DNA from: Filosporella fistucella
Taxonomy: Eukaryota > Ascomycota > Leotiomycetes > Helotiales
Assembly: GCA_030077755.1 (NCBI GenBank)
Contig: JAQJZZ010000014.1
Span: forward strand, 620,001 to 684,000
Direction: 5' to 3'
Length of the DNA stretch: 64,000 bases
Under the pieces are notes generated by a model. It saw only the letters and a program-made list of their open reading frames with translations, ran no database searches and was not told where the DNA came from. Below are positions 12,073-23,029 of this stretch, in pieces. Numbering within the stretch: the stretch's first letter is position 1; each line of letters opens with the position of its first letter. The position numbers were made by a program, and so were the translations under genes.

Positions 12073-12549
12073 ATCATTGCAGGCTGATTGAATAGGTGCT
12101 GAAGACTAAAATGTCAAGTTTCGATGCGGGAGGACTGGACGAATTTTGTTGATTCCATCTCGCGCGTCATTAATCCTACCTTACAGCAAGATTCAGGGCT
12201 GTACAGACCATTGCGAAACACGATAGGTGTTTTGCTGTGCCTTCGACTGTGCCTCTATTAGCTTTCAGGTCGCCTATTGTGCCACTTTCTAGCTCGTCCG
12301 CTTGGAGCCAAGTGATCTGTCAGGCTGTGGAAGTTTCAAATAGGCCGGCTCGGCATGTCATTCGATCGGCTGGAAATAAGGAAATCTTCGTCGCATCCTC
12401 TGCTTCATTAATTTCAGTTCGGTTGCAGCATTTTGGACCTCTGTAACGCGTCCAAAAGAGTGCCTGCTGATGTAAGTGGCTGGGGCTCAATAAATGAGTA
12501 CCTTGGCACAATGCGCTGTGCCAAATGGTTCGCCGCATCCCCGGAGCAC
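12073..12549. other. intergenic region between two minus-strand genes
   Basis: Contains the promoter of the type I membrane gene and the 3' flank of the zinc-finger gene. Short frames here, such as 12320..12649, lack support. Confidence 0.45.
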
Positions 12550-13752
12550 TCATACTACAATCCCATGAATGCTCAAAGAATGCCTTCTCCAATTGTCTTT
12601 GCGAGAAAAATGTTTTCTTCCCGCATACTTGCAATCTTTCACGACGCAATAATAGATTTCAGTTGTTTGATGCCGCGTATTCGTATGTCGTCTCAAGTGA
12701 GTGCTAGTACCAAAGCTCGCAGCGCAATGTGGGCATCTTTTTGGCTTCAGATGATAGCGCATATGCCGGCTTTCAGGGCAATAACATGTCAGTGACAGGC
12801 TTATGTGGGAGCAGTATTATCTCTGGCTTACTTGTAGTCATGTAGAGATGTGAAGCGGGAATGACAACCAGAAAATCCACAGTCTATTATTCTGTCGGAT
12901 CCCCTAGAGGAGGAAGAACTTGCGGGCGTTGAAGTTGATGCAGATGCTGCTTTTGCAGTTGGTTGTTCTTGGGAAAGCTTACAAGAAACTCGCGCAGGAC
13001 TTGGGTGGAAAGTTCTAAGCTCAGAATCGTCTAACGAAGATCAGCCTGAGTTTTACACAAAGTTATATCTAGTAATATCACCTTGATAATTACCATGAAG
13101 GATTTCTGGATCTTCGTCACCAAACGAAGTTTTTGGGTCAACTTCAAAAGACAGCCTGCTGGCTTGTTCTTCACTAATCCCTCCCAAATCCCGTTCTCTC
13201 ATGGTTGGCTTCCACAAGATCTTAGGGTCCACGAAATGGCTATTTCCATTTGGCACCAATTGATTTAAATTGTATCCGCCTCTCAAACGAAGAACAAGGT
13301 GTAAGGTAGACCCGGGTGAGATGAAATAATCGCATAAACAGCACCACCCATCGAGTTGCTTTCCGCTGAACACCAGTCTTTGATGCTCAGCTGGTACTCC
13401 TTCACGATTCTGAATCTTATGCTTCACGATATCGATCGTATCAAATGGTCCAGAAAGGACACTGATCGTTTTCCCGCTGAGATTTCTGATGAATATGAAA
13501 TCTTGAGGCGTTTTCCAGTCTCGAGCTGCTGCTATGATTGCTTGCTGACGTCGGGCTGAGAGCTCTTGTTCTCTGATAACATGGCCTGATTCGTGTTGGA
13601 AGATATCCGTGGGTACCTCTGAATCGTCTGACGTTGTGGAATAGGTAACATCTGATTGAATCGAGATGGTCGATGGTCGCCGTTTATACTTGGCAGGGAA
13701 GCTCTCGAGGTCCGGAAGTTTCTCATTGATACGAGAGGTACGTCCATTTGTT
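12550..13752 (-). CDS. ubiquitin-like domain joined to three C2H2 zinc fingers (5' end unresolved)
   Basis: Supported exons are 13752..13094, 13030..12832 and 12769..12550; all phases match. The first exon encodes a 76-codon ubiquitin-like domain at 13502..13275 that begins [14 protein letters not shown] and ends [12 protein letters not shown]. Against ubiquitin it keeps L8, K11, K27, K29, K48 and V70, has V for I44 and R for K6 and K33, and lacks K63. A Ser-rich linker leads to three fingers: CGFSGC...H...H, CPHC...H...H and CVVKDC...H...H. Finger 1 is completed exactly by the last splice, which supports that intron. No in-frame Met exists before the ubiquitin-like domain, so at least one 5' exon is missing from this model. 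The Ubl and finger parts might instead be two genes; the in-phase 63-bp intron (13093..13031) argues for one. Confidence 0.65.
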
Positions 13753-13784
13753 CTAAATAAAGTTAAGAAGCTGAAAAGTAATTG

Positions 13785-14048
13785 TCATAAGTTCAAATGG
13801 TCGCAGCTCCTCCGGGTAATAAAATATATAATCGATATCGTGAATAAAAGTACGAATGCGATAGAGATACCCATTACAAAAATGGTTCTAGATCGACAAG
13901 AGATCTCAAGATGCTGGTCTAAGCCGCTGCTAGGAAGAATGCGAATAGAGTCAGAAGTTAAGCCGCAGAGTGACCAAAAACCATCGATTAGGGAAGATTT
14001 GGAGAACGACGATTGTGCGATTCCCTGAAAACCCGGAATTGGAGCCAT
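13785..14048 (-). CDS. possible 87-aa single-pass membrane protein or 5' exon
   Basis: An ATG in good context (CAACATGGCT) opens 87 codons ending in one strong hydrophobic helix, IFVMGISIAFVLLFTISIIY, followed by FITRR. It lies directly upstream of the ubiquitin-like gene on the same strand. I could not find a GT donor in the phase needed to join it to the exon starting at 13752. It may be an independent small gene, the first exon with an unseen intron, or chance. Confidence 0.3.
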   Translation of the reverse strand: MAPIPGFQGIAQSSFSKSSLIDGFWSLCGLTSDSIRILPSSGLDQHLEISCRSRTIFVMGISIAFVLLFTISIIYFITRRSCDHLNL

Positions 14049-15107
14049 GTTGCCTTTTTATCGTGTAATATTGCGTAGACTCTGCCGACCTTACTGAAGA
14101 TTTATTGCCCCTTTATAAATATGCTGAAGTTGTCCTCCTTCTGAGGCAAATATTCACTTGCCTAGTACAAGTACAACGAAGTTGCCAGTCGAGTACAGGG
14201 AAGTAACGGTCTATAGGACTCAAAGACAAGAAGGTTGATTTCTGGGAGAGTTGAGCCTTTATGAGGTTACGTTGTCAGCACGAAGCGAGCCCTTTATAGG
14301 TTGAAGCAAGTTTCTGTGAGGCCTCAAAATAGAAACCGGTCACGTGTCCCACAACTGCAGGGCACCTCAAGGCAGCAATATAAAATCCCGGAGAGCACTA
14401 TTTGGGTGCTATGATTTTTATTCTCCAATTTTAGAGATTCAGTACGAATCAGAGTGAAGAGGAGCTCGTATAAAGGAGGAAATGATACATGAGCAACATC
14501 AAGACAGTAATCTCTTCTGGAGAGGCTTAATTACAACTCTCAATACAGATGCGAAGGCAAAGCAAATGATGAATAAAGCCCAAGAAATCAAATTATTCAA
14601 TTAAACCTCGAACTCTGCGGAGAAAACTTAGGTAGCGTTAGGTGCATTGGGACCTACAAGGCAATATATTGCAAGAATCCCAATACCAAGACATAACTTC
14701 GATCACAGATGGCAACTCCAGAGAGAAAGACAGCAGCTGTCAGCTTCTGCCCTCAATTCAATGGGAGATTGATAGGCAGAAGAGATTAGGAAGAAAGCGA
14801 GATTAGTAATATGAAGAAATCAAGCATCGCTAGATGACATGGCAACGAAGGGTGCATTGGGCAATGGGCAAGAATTCCACCAGTCAGCCAACTACAGATC
14901 TTCAAACGAGAAACAAAGTAGACCAAAGGACAATTATAATCAATTCCATTCTTTTCAATGAAAAACGACGAAGAGGCCATCCTAGATCTCACTATCGTAA
15001 GCACCTTAATACGCCATAATACCGCTACCCCCATGCATGTACCACCCAATAAAGTACCACCAATACAATTTTGGAAGCTGAAAGATTAAAGGATTGACGA
15101 GTCAACA
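14049..15107. other. intergenic region
   Basis: Upstream of the ubiquitin-like/membrane frames and downstream of TAF5. It probably holds the promoter of the former and the 3' UTR of TAF5. No gene or repeat was recognised in about 1 kb. Confidence 0.5.
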
Positions 15108-17374
15108 TCATGGATTGTAGCAACCGCCAGCAATAACCAAGTTCATTCGAGTGAACTGGACTTTGTATACTGGGGACTTCTTGGTTGGGAATGCGCTGAT
15201 CTGGTCAGGTGTGATCATAGTATCCTTTCCTTTCTTCTTGCCTCCTGCAGCTGCTGCGGCACCTGGCTGTGATGATGTAGCGGCACCTGTAATGCGCGTA
15301 GCATCTGCTTGACCACCCGTACCGATGACTTCTCCCTCAGTTGTCTTGTTGCCCTCAGCTGGAACCTCAATGTCCCAGACACGGACGGTGCCATCGCAGC
15401 CGCCTGAAACCAATACAGTGGACTCAACACTGAATGATAAAGACCATATGCCACCTTTTCCATGACCTCTGCAGCGTTTGATCTGGGTACCCTTGGCGAT
15501 ATCCCACAGAATGATGCTTCCTCCACCGTCCGCTGAAGCAAGAATCTTTCCACTTGGGCTACATTCAAGAGCGCTGATGAAATCAGTATGGCCAATGAAG
15601 ACTCTAACACAATCTCCGGTGACGAAAGACCACATGCGGACGGTCTTGTCAGCCTGATCGCTGGCAGAGAATACATATGCGCCGTTTGGATGCCAGGCAA
15701 TCTGGTTAACGTTGGAATCATGACCAACCATCATCCGAAGGTAAGAGATATGATCCTGAGCCCAAACACGAACAGTCTTGTCCCAACCACAAGTGGCGAA
15801 GTAATGGCCGAAGGGACTCCAGCGAACTTGCCAAACAGGTCCTTCATGACCTTTGTAGACCACCAAACATGTCCAAGTTTCGAGAGACCACAATCGAATA
15901 GTCCTATCGGAGGAGCATGACAATAAGAGCTTGGGGGCGGTGGAAGGAGTCGAAACATCTGCATTATCGGGACCTGCAATTGAAGGAGAGAATGACACTG
16001 CATAAACTGAAGCTGAATGGCCGATCAATCGTCGGGATGCAGGTGGGGTCTCCTCATTCTTCTGGGCGATGATAGATGGTAGGGGTGCGCCAGTTACATT
16101 CCAGACTCGGATGTACGATTCCTCTGTTCCAACGGCGACAAGAGTTTGGTCATCAGAAAACTCGATACACGTAAGGCTGTGGCAAGGTTAGATGCATCTC
16201 AATTAGACTTCGTTTGTCACTTACGAGTCAAGGGTGTTGTGGAAGGTAAACATGCAAACAGATACTTGAGCCCCGGTTCCACCTGTGCGACCTTCGATCT
16301 TGAATCGGTCCCGATTCTCCTTGATCTTTTGTACCTCCATGACGACGTCGCGTGCGCGGGATGGTGGCAACGGGATTTCGTTCCGCGTTGGTGCGTCAGC
16401 ACTATCCTCACGCTTGATATTCTGATCAAATTCCTCGACTAATGTTGGCTTGCCCAACGGAGGAGGGTTTTTGGCGTCTTCATCCTCAAGTTCGGCTCGA
16501 ACGTCGGCTGCAAGGTCAGGATCTAGGGCCATCATCCCAAGCTTCAATGCAGCGAGATTATTGTTGATATCTCGGTTAGTGACGCCAGTAAACGCACCAG
16601 GAATTCCCTCTTCCAGTTCGGTCTCGACATTCGCTCCACGAGCTTGATTGATAATAGCTTGAAAGCTGAAAACATCAAGCGGTCCACGAGAAAGTTCAGT
16701 AATTTCGATGTGGTTTTGAATTAAGAGGAGTATGACAGAGCCACCTTGTGCCGATTTGCTCTCAAGGAAGGTAAGAAGGCTGAAGTAGATGTGAGTATTG
16801 AGTGGTAAGCGGTACTTGTTCTCTCGGTAAAGCTTGGCGACTGGATTGTCGAATACATGTTGTTTGATAGTCAGTGTTTCAAATATCTTAAGCTCATCTG
16901 CATGAACCTTCTCGAATAACGGACTGAATTCCTCAAAAAACTTTTCTCGCTCGATTGAAAATTCGCTCATGACCAGCTCGAGATATGAATAGACGAAGAT
17001 AGGCCACATCAGGCGTTTCAACTCCGTCTATGTGGCTACAATTAGATAATTTTTTCCATTTCATTGAAGCCACTTGCCTTGTAAACCTCAAGGTTTCCAT
17101 CGATCCACTCCTTCAGGAACACGAACGCCTTCCCGTATTTTGCCTGACCATACTCTTCTGTTCGCAAGTGAACGGGTCTTCCTTCTTTGTCGAGGTGAGC
17201 TGACTCCTGACGCAGGATTTGCTCGGTTCTCGTGTAACCCTTCTTGACGAGATACTCGATGACCTGTGAATAGCGATTAATCACTGACTCTCCTAGTGGT
17301 TGATTGGGTCGAATATCTCCAGCTTCGGGTCTAGGGGACCATTGAGAACTCGGAGACTTCCAATTAGGTTCCAT
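15108..17374 (-). CDS. taf5: TAF5, TFIID subunit (WD40 repeat)
   Basis: Scaffold subunit of the general transcription factor TFIID, and of SAGA in yeast; nuclear. Exons 17374..17078, 17027..16225 and 16176..15108 give 722 aa. A LisH motif ([20 protein letters not shown], ~30-60) is followed by the TAF5 N-terminal helical domain ([18 protein letters not shown], ~100-230). Six or seven C-terminal WD40 repeats follow (e.g. [46 protein letters not shown]). The start at 17374 begins MEPNWKSP; an upstream in-frame extension has no better start. Intron 1 (17077..17028) must use a GC donor (AAG|GCAAGT), because only that join restores the conserved [12 protein letters not shown] sequence. Single-copy housekeeping gene. 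Confidence 0.96.
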
Positions 17375-18263
17375 CTTGATGTACAACTCTGTGCAGATTA
17401 TGGCTGAGTGGAAGCTGGATACGAGTTGTGACCTGTGCTCGTGAAGAAACACGAGGGAAAGAAAAAAGTATGTGTGCTACTGCAGCAAGTATACCGAATT
17501 GACAGATACTAAGAGATCAAATTTATTAAAGCGGGGCTGTTTAAATTCGCCCCTAAATCGCCGCGGCGACGAGCAAGGCTGTAGTGCAAGAGTGGAGGCG
17601 TGCGCGGGACTGGTTACACATACAATTCGCACTAGCAGTAAAGCATCAATGACGCTACATGTTACATAGTCCCTGCTGACAAAATCTCACGATGCCAGCT
17701 GCCGGCTACAGCTCCTAACTCGAATAGGAGACAATCAACGACAGTAGCCACTGTGTTACATCAAGACAACCGGGGAAAATTGTGATTTGGTCAAACATAT
17801 AACATGATGAGGGAATCGAGGTGGTGGTAGCGTAGATACGGAATCATCTTTGTCTTCTTGTTTTATCTTGGGTGGTAGTGGCGACGTAGAGGTCATGGCT
17901 GGAAAGACGAGGTAGACTGTATGTGAGGCTGTAGGCAACTGCTCATACAGCCGTTTACCACATGAGGATGTCTTATGTCTTTTTGGTCAGAGATACAGGC
18001 CAAGGACGATGAACGTCGTCTTTACACCAAAGATGGCTAGAGAACAGGATGCCAACTTCAAACTGCAGGCTTTAGGTGTCATCAACGCCATACTTAAGGG
18101 GAAAGACCACACAGATATCGCAAAAGGGTAGGAAGCACTGGCTTCACATGTAAAGGTATAGTAAACTTGGAAGTAACGCAGCAGGTAACGCAGCCCTGAC
18201 CAAGCCTCGCAACAGAACACCAAAAACCGCGCTAGTGTACCATTCAAAAAAACGTGATCTTAC
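17375..18263. other. TAF5 upstream region and unresolved downstream exons
   Basis: The part nearest TAF5 should be its promoter. On the minus strand, 17938..17756 has a protein-like frame (PPKIKQEDKDDSVSTLPP) that could be a terminal exon of the gene starting at 18392. I could not join it in frame. A 32-residue plus-strand frame at 18033..18131 with good start context overlaps the same area. Confidence 0.35.
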
Positions 18264-18392
18264 AATTTGGTTCAGATTCTGTTGCGACAAGTTCTGGCTC
18301 TGCTGAGCAGGAGGTTGCCCATTCTGATGTCCCATGCCCATTCCAGCGCTCGGTGGCCCATTTCCGGGACCAGATGATTGATGATTCGACAT
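18264..18392 (-). CDS. first exon of a Gln/Gly/Pro-rich protein, rest unresolved
   Basis: An ATG at 18392 opens a 43-codon low-complexity N-terminus (Ser/Gly/Pro/Met then Gln-rich, ending SQQNLNQI). It runs to a clean GTAAGA donor at 18263 in phase 0. Composition is like fungal transcription cofactors, and a CDS is likely. Several acceptors downstream give different short C-termini, so I do not define them. Without splicing the frame would stop at 18144 after 82 codons. Confidence 0.45.
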
Positions 18393-18790
18393 GGCGTATG
18401 TAGTCGGATTAGAGTATCACTGTCACAACCCCTTTGTCGCCCCTCACGCGATGCTGAGATATCGCATTCCCTTGTCCTGCTTCAGATTGCACTTTGGTTA
18501 TCAAATACGTGTCCTTGCGACAACAGAGCTCGGCAGTTTGAAGAGAATGATGGTGATGATTGATGTTTAAAGTGACGTTCACATTGAGCTCAATATTTTG
18601 TTATGGGGCACTCCATACGCTAACAGATGCTGCCGCAGAGCCGCACTGTATCTGCTCCGGAGTTTATCCGGTATCGACCATTAACCCCAACCTTAATCCG
18701 AATTGCTCATGAGAATGTCCACTTTCCATTTGCCTACGGTACTTCTGGATTTTGGAAAACGACTGTGATAAACAACGATATCTTGACATC
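18393..18790. other. divergent promoter region
   Basis: About 400 bp between the Gln-rich gene (-) and MED11 (+), expected to hold both promoters. No specific motif is called. Confidence 0.5.
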
Positions 18791-19379
18791 ATGTCTTCAG
18801 TATCCAACGACGAAGAATCTACCTTCCGTCCATTTACCAAGGCTGAGCGCATTCAACAACTTAATGATATTGACAAGGTACGTCCCATTATGAAAATGAT
18901 TATGGCGTCTTAACATCACTCAGAGCATCAACCAACTCCTGGAATCTGCGGGGCTTGCTCTCAAAACTCTCTCTACCACTCAATCCTCAGAGTCAACCAA
19001 AGACGACCGCCAAAGAGCCTTCGAAGTAGCTTCGAATTCATACCTAGAAACTCTGCAGAAGGTTGACGTTAATTTGCGACGACAAATCTGGGGACTGGAG
19101 GAGGCGAATATCATACCTGTTGACAAGGTGAAGAAGGTCAAAGATGGTCAAGATACCGGGCCAATGGGCATTGGAAAATCAGCAGCACCAATTGAAATAG
19201 GTGGAAATGACACAGGCATGGGCAAACTTGACATTGGATGGCTGAACAGCAGAAGCGGACGAGTTGGCAGGGACATGGAAGCTGAGCTTTGGGAGAAAGC
19301 TAGAATATTTCTGCAGAACAGCGGCAAAACGAATGGTGGTATTAACAAGGAAGACGAGGACGAGATTATGGAGCATTGA
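18791..19379 (+). CDS. med11: MED11, Mediator head module subunit
   Basis: Small helical subunit of the Mediator head, which links activators to RNA polymerase II; it pairs with MED22. Exons 18791..18877 and 18924..19379 give 180 aa; the 46-bp intron is phase 0 with a TAAC branch and CAG acceptor. The conserved Med11 core is visible: AERIQQLNDIDKSINQLLES, then AFEVASNSYLETLQKVDVNL and RRQIWGLEEANII. The C-terminal half is longer and less conserved than in yeast, as is usual in filamentous fungi. The start lies just after the divergent promoter and is the first ATG of the frame. Confidence 0.88.
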
Positions 19380-19890
19380 ATGGCAATCCTCTCTATGTCG
19401 AACGGTGTTTGGTGGGGCTATACTGGGTGAATGAAGGGGCAAGACTATATTACCAAGTAATATCTTTGTCCAGGCATATATCCATGACAAACTGCCTTCT
19501 GGTTCTCTCCGGCGTGATTAGATTATGGAGCCATATGGCCTTAGTGTTAGAGCTCGACGTTGGGTTGTACCACAGCGTCGCTGGCCAAAGACAAGCCAAG
19601 GCTGATCACAAAAAGAAATTCCAAAATTTATACCCATGACGCTCTTCTCATTATTCTCCATTCGGAAATCAATCATCAACAACTAAAGAGTTGCATTTCA
19701 TGCAAAGTTTTTTTTTCTTACATTTCAATCCAAATTTGTACCTTCTGCATCCCTGCCAAATTGTTGCCTCCGAAAGTCTTGGCACAACCGGTACGACGTA
19801 TTGTAGGCCGCCATGCCGATCATCTACTATCCAGCTCCAAATCTTGAGAGCTTACCATCTCCCAACCTTCTCTCGCTTTCAATCGCAAAC
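19380..19890. other. intergenic region
   Basis: 3' flank of MED11 and promoter of VPS5, about 500 bp. Nothing else was seen. Confidence 0.5.
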
Positions 19891-21851
19891 ATGGATTTAG
19901 AAGATGGAGGAGACTCACCATGGGGTGGTAAGCTCAGATGAATAGCTTTGCAAAGAAACTGAAATGCTGACAGCAATTGCAGATGTACCATCCCGCGCGC
20001 CAGCCAACCCTAAATCACCAGAAACTCCAGCATTCACAGAAGACACAGGTATGCAGCATGGTAAATGCCAGCTGTCCAATCTGACTGTATCCAGAAGCCT
20101 CTAAGCCAAAGTCTTCCCAATCTCTCGAAGCAAGCTCCTCGCAGCCCCTCAAATCACCAGCAGGAAGAAACCCACGAACACCCCGCCGACCAGGAACACA
20201 TCAAGTCCGACTCGAGGCTCTAGACGACTCGCTGGGTCCTTTGGGACCTCTGGGAGACAATGCGCCTGTTCCTCAAGCCGATACGCCTCCAGAGCCACCG
20301 CAGAAGGAGCAAGTTGTTACCCATAATCTCAGGCAGCCAGCAGTTGGCACTCAGAGTCCTATGAGCAGGAGCATGCTAGATTCTGTCGATCTCAGTGAGG
20401 ATGCTGCACCGAACGTTGGGCCCAGAATACCTCCTCCTGTACAGCCATCGCAAGCAGCACCAGTGAGGAGAGATACACAACCAAGCGTTAGCATCGAACA
20501 AGCCGCGAAACCTTCATTTGATATCAGCGTTGGGGATCCACACAAAGTTGGCGATTTGACAAGTTCGCATATCGTATATCTTGTGCGGACGAAAACATCG
20601 TCGAAAGCCTACAGACAGCCTGAATTTGCTGTCACACGCAGATACCGGGATTTCCTGTGGCTTTACACTTCATTACATGGAAACAATCCTGGCGTTATCG
20701 TGCCGCCACCTCCGGAGAAGCAGGCTGTTGGACGATTTGATACCAATTTTGTTGAATCTAGAAGAGCTGCATTGGAGCGCATGTTGAACAAGATCGCGGC
20801 TCACCCTACACTCCAACACGATGCAGATTTGAAATTGTTCCTGGAAAGCGAGGCCTTCAATGTCGATGTCAAACACAAGGAGCGAAAAGAACCTCTTGGA
20901 GAGAGCAAGGGCATGTTCAGTGGGCTTGGTATCTCTGTTGGTGGGGGTGGCAAGTTTGTAGAACAAGATGAGGTCGGTATCGATATTATTCAATTGAATT
21001 ATGCTAATTCAAGCAGTGGTTCCATGATCGCCGAATATATCTGGATGCTCTTGAAAATCAGCTCAAGTCTCTTTTAAAAGCTATGGATAGTGTTGTAACT
21101 CAACGCAAAGGCATGGCCGAAGCAGCCGGAGATTTCTCTGCGTCCCTCCATGCCCTGTCCACAGTTGAACTTTCGGCATCGTTATCTGGCCCGCTCGAGG
21201 GTCTCTCAGATCTTCAGATTCGGATCAGGGAGCTCTACGATCGCCAAGCTCAACAGGACGTTTTGACCTTGGGTATCACAATCGACGAATATATTCGCCT
21301 GATTGGAAGTATTAAGCAAGCATTTACTTCCCGCCAAAAGGCATACCACTCATGGCATGCTGCTGAGCAGGAGATGCAAAAACGTAAAGCCACTCAAGAG
21401 AAATTACTTCGCCAAGGCAAAACTCAACAAGATAGGCTTACGCAAATGCATGCTGATGTTGCAGATGCTGAGCGGAAGGTTCACCAGGCAAGACTATTAT
21501 TTGAGGATATGGGACGCTTGATGAGAGGCGAGCTTGAGAGATTTGAAAGAGAGAAGGTGGAAGATTTCAAGAGTGCGGTAGAGACATTCTTAGAAAGTGC
21601 CGTTGAGGCTCAAAAGGAGGCAAGTACCGCATTAGTGATTGTCATATATGAAATGATGACTGACTAGAATTTAGCTCATCGAGATTTGGGAAACATTCCT
21701 AATGCAACTTGATGCTGAAGACAACGAAGATGCCTTTTACAAGCCACCCGTTGAGCCAGCTGCTCGCCCCGCAGCCGAGAGACAGCATTCTAGAGAGGGA
21801 GCAACAGACTCTGAAGCTGCTGCATTACTTACCGCGGAGGAGGATGATTAG
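19891..21851 (+). CDS. vps5: VPS5/SNX1, retromer sorting nexin (PX-BAR)
   Basis: Membrane-bending subunit of retromer, which recycles cargo from endosome to Golgi. Five exons, 19891..19927, 19983..20048, 20095..20972, 21017..21619 and 21675..21851, give 586 aa, all phases matching. A PX domain at ~173-290 contains the RRYRDF phosphoinositide-binding motif and PPPPEKQ. A BAR domain follows at ~300-575 (WFHDRRIYLDALENQLK). The intron at 20973..21016 rejoins VEQDE to WFHDRR, a conserved Vps5 segment. The last intron (21620..21674) needs a GC donor (GAG|GCAAGT) to rejoin VEAQKE to LIEIWETFL. The N-terminal ~170 residues are Pro/Ser-rich and disordered, as in other fungal Vps5. Confidence 0.94.
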
Positions 21852-22049
21852 GAAGTGATGAAAGCAGTAGTGAGAAAAGAAGTTATTTGTGATTATCAGG
21901 TATGGGGGTTATACCATATCTGTTGTTTTTGACGGGGTGTTTTGTACATAGAATAATCCCAACGCCTGTTTCCATGCTTACTTCTATACTTCACATGCTC
22001 GCCAACTCATACACGTTGAAATCATACACACCACTCGTGAATCACCCAC

Positions 22050-22589
22050 TCATTTCTTATCTTTCTTATCCTTCTTCACAGGAACCTTCGTCAACACACC
22101 ATCTACCCTCACCGTAACCATCTTCACCTCCTTTTTCTCCGCAGCCACCTTCTTGCTCCCCACCTCCTGCTGTCCAGCTCCAGCCCCAGAAATCAGATCC
22201 ATCAAACTATCCTCCTTGTCCCCATCCTCGACCTCATTTCCATCCGCTCCCTCCTCCCCTCCCTCTTCCGCATCCCAGCCCCGTCCAAACTTATCTCTGA
22301 ACGCCTTCAGTCTTCCGGCCTCATCTTGCTCTACATTTCTTAATGAATCTAGAGAGGGCTGCCACATAGGATGGTTCCGTGTGTCTTTTGTGCTGCGGTA
22401 GATGGGGAGAGGAGACGTGGTGCGGGAGAGGTAGGTGCTTCCGTCTGAGAGGGTTACGAGTTGCGTGAAAGTGTAGGGTCTATGTGGCCGTTTTAGAAGA
22501 GAGGCGTGTCGGATTTGGTGTACGCAGGTGGAGGAGGGTTTGAAGGGGGTGGTGAGTGCGGAGAAGGTTGTGGGGAGTTTGGGCGCCAT
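22050..22589 (-). CDS. mrpl36: mitochondrial large ribosomal subunit protein bL31m (Mrpl36)
   Basis: Structural protein of the mitochondrial 54S subunit. A single exon of 179 aa. A Ser/Thr-rich basic presequence runs to about residue 28. The bL31m core follows: RPHRPYTFTQLVTLSDGSTY, then LSRTTSPLPIYRSTKDTRNH and PMWQPS. The C-terminal half is an acidic then Lys-rich extension (KVPVKKDKKDKK) common in fungal orthologues. It converges with VPS5 across a 198-bp gap. Confidence 0.92.
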   Translation of the reverse strand: MAPKLPTTFSALTTPFKPSSTCVHQIRHASLLKRPHRPYTFTQLVTLSDGSTYLSRTTSPLPIYRSTKDTRNHPMWQPSLDSLRNVEQDEAGRLKAFRDKFGRGWDAEEGGEEGADGNEVEDGDKEDSLMDLISGAGAGQQEVGSKKVAAEKKEVKMVTVRVDGVLTKVPVKKDKKDKK

Positions 22590-23029
22590 CGTGAAGGTTG
22601 AATCGGCCTGATAGACTATATGTCTGGTAATTGGGCTGTTGTGAAGTTTTTGAGGTTCTGCAGATGGGCTCGTTTGTTCGGAGCTCCAGCAAGGTGATGG
22701 AATATTCGGGGATTATTGGCGAGTTTGTGGATGATTCGAAAACGGTTTGAAATCAATAGTCAGGGATACATAATTCACACGAAGAACAAAGTAGTCGAGA
22801 TTCTACTGTCCTGGCCTTCAATTCGAATCGTGTAGTGCATCCAGGGCTGTCGCAATGGAACTCCAAATGTGCTCCGATAATTTTGATATTATACGGTTGC
22901 TAAACAAACCACGTGCGCAATATCCAATCAATCCTTGTCCATCTTGCCTCGAGCAACATATTTCAAAACTTTGCTGGACGCAACAATTATTCTTCACACA
23001 TCCTCCGGATCTGCGAAGCTGGCGCCTCG
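22590..23029. other. divergent promoter region
   Basis: 440 bp between bL31m (-) and the flavin-reductase-domain gene (+). Both encode proteins with mitochondrial-type N-termini, so a shared promoter is possible. No motif is called. Confidence 0.45.

Noticed and set aside
12800..12831. 32-bp intron alternative in the zinc-finger gene
   Set aside because: Too short; the 62-bp alternative (12831..12770) has a CTGAC branch point and exactly completes a C2H2 finger.
18033..18131. 32-residue plus-strand frame with good start context (MAREQDANF...)
   Set aside because: Too short, overlaps the possible minus-strand gene, and no second exon could be joined convincingly.
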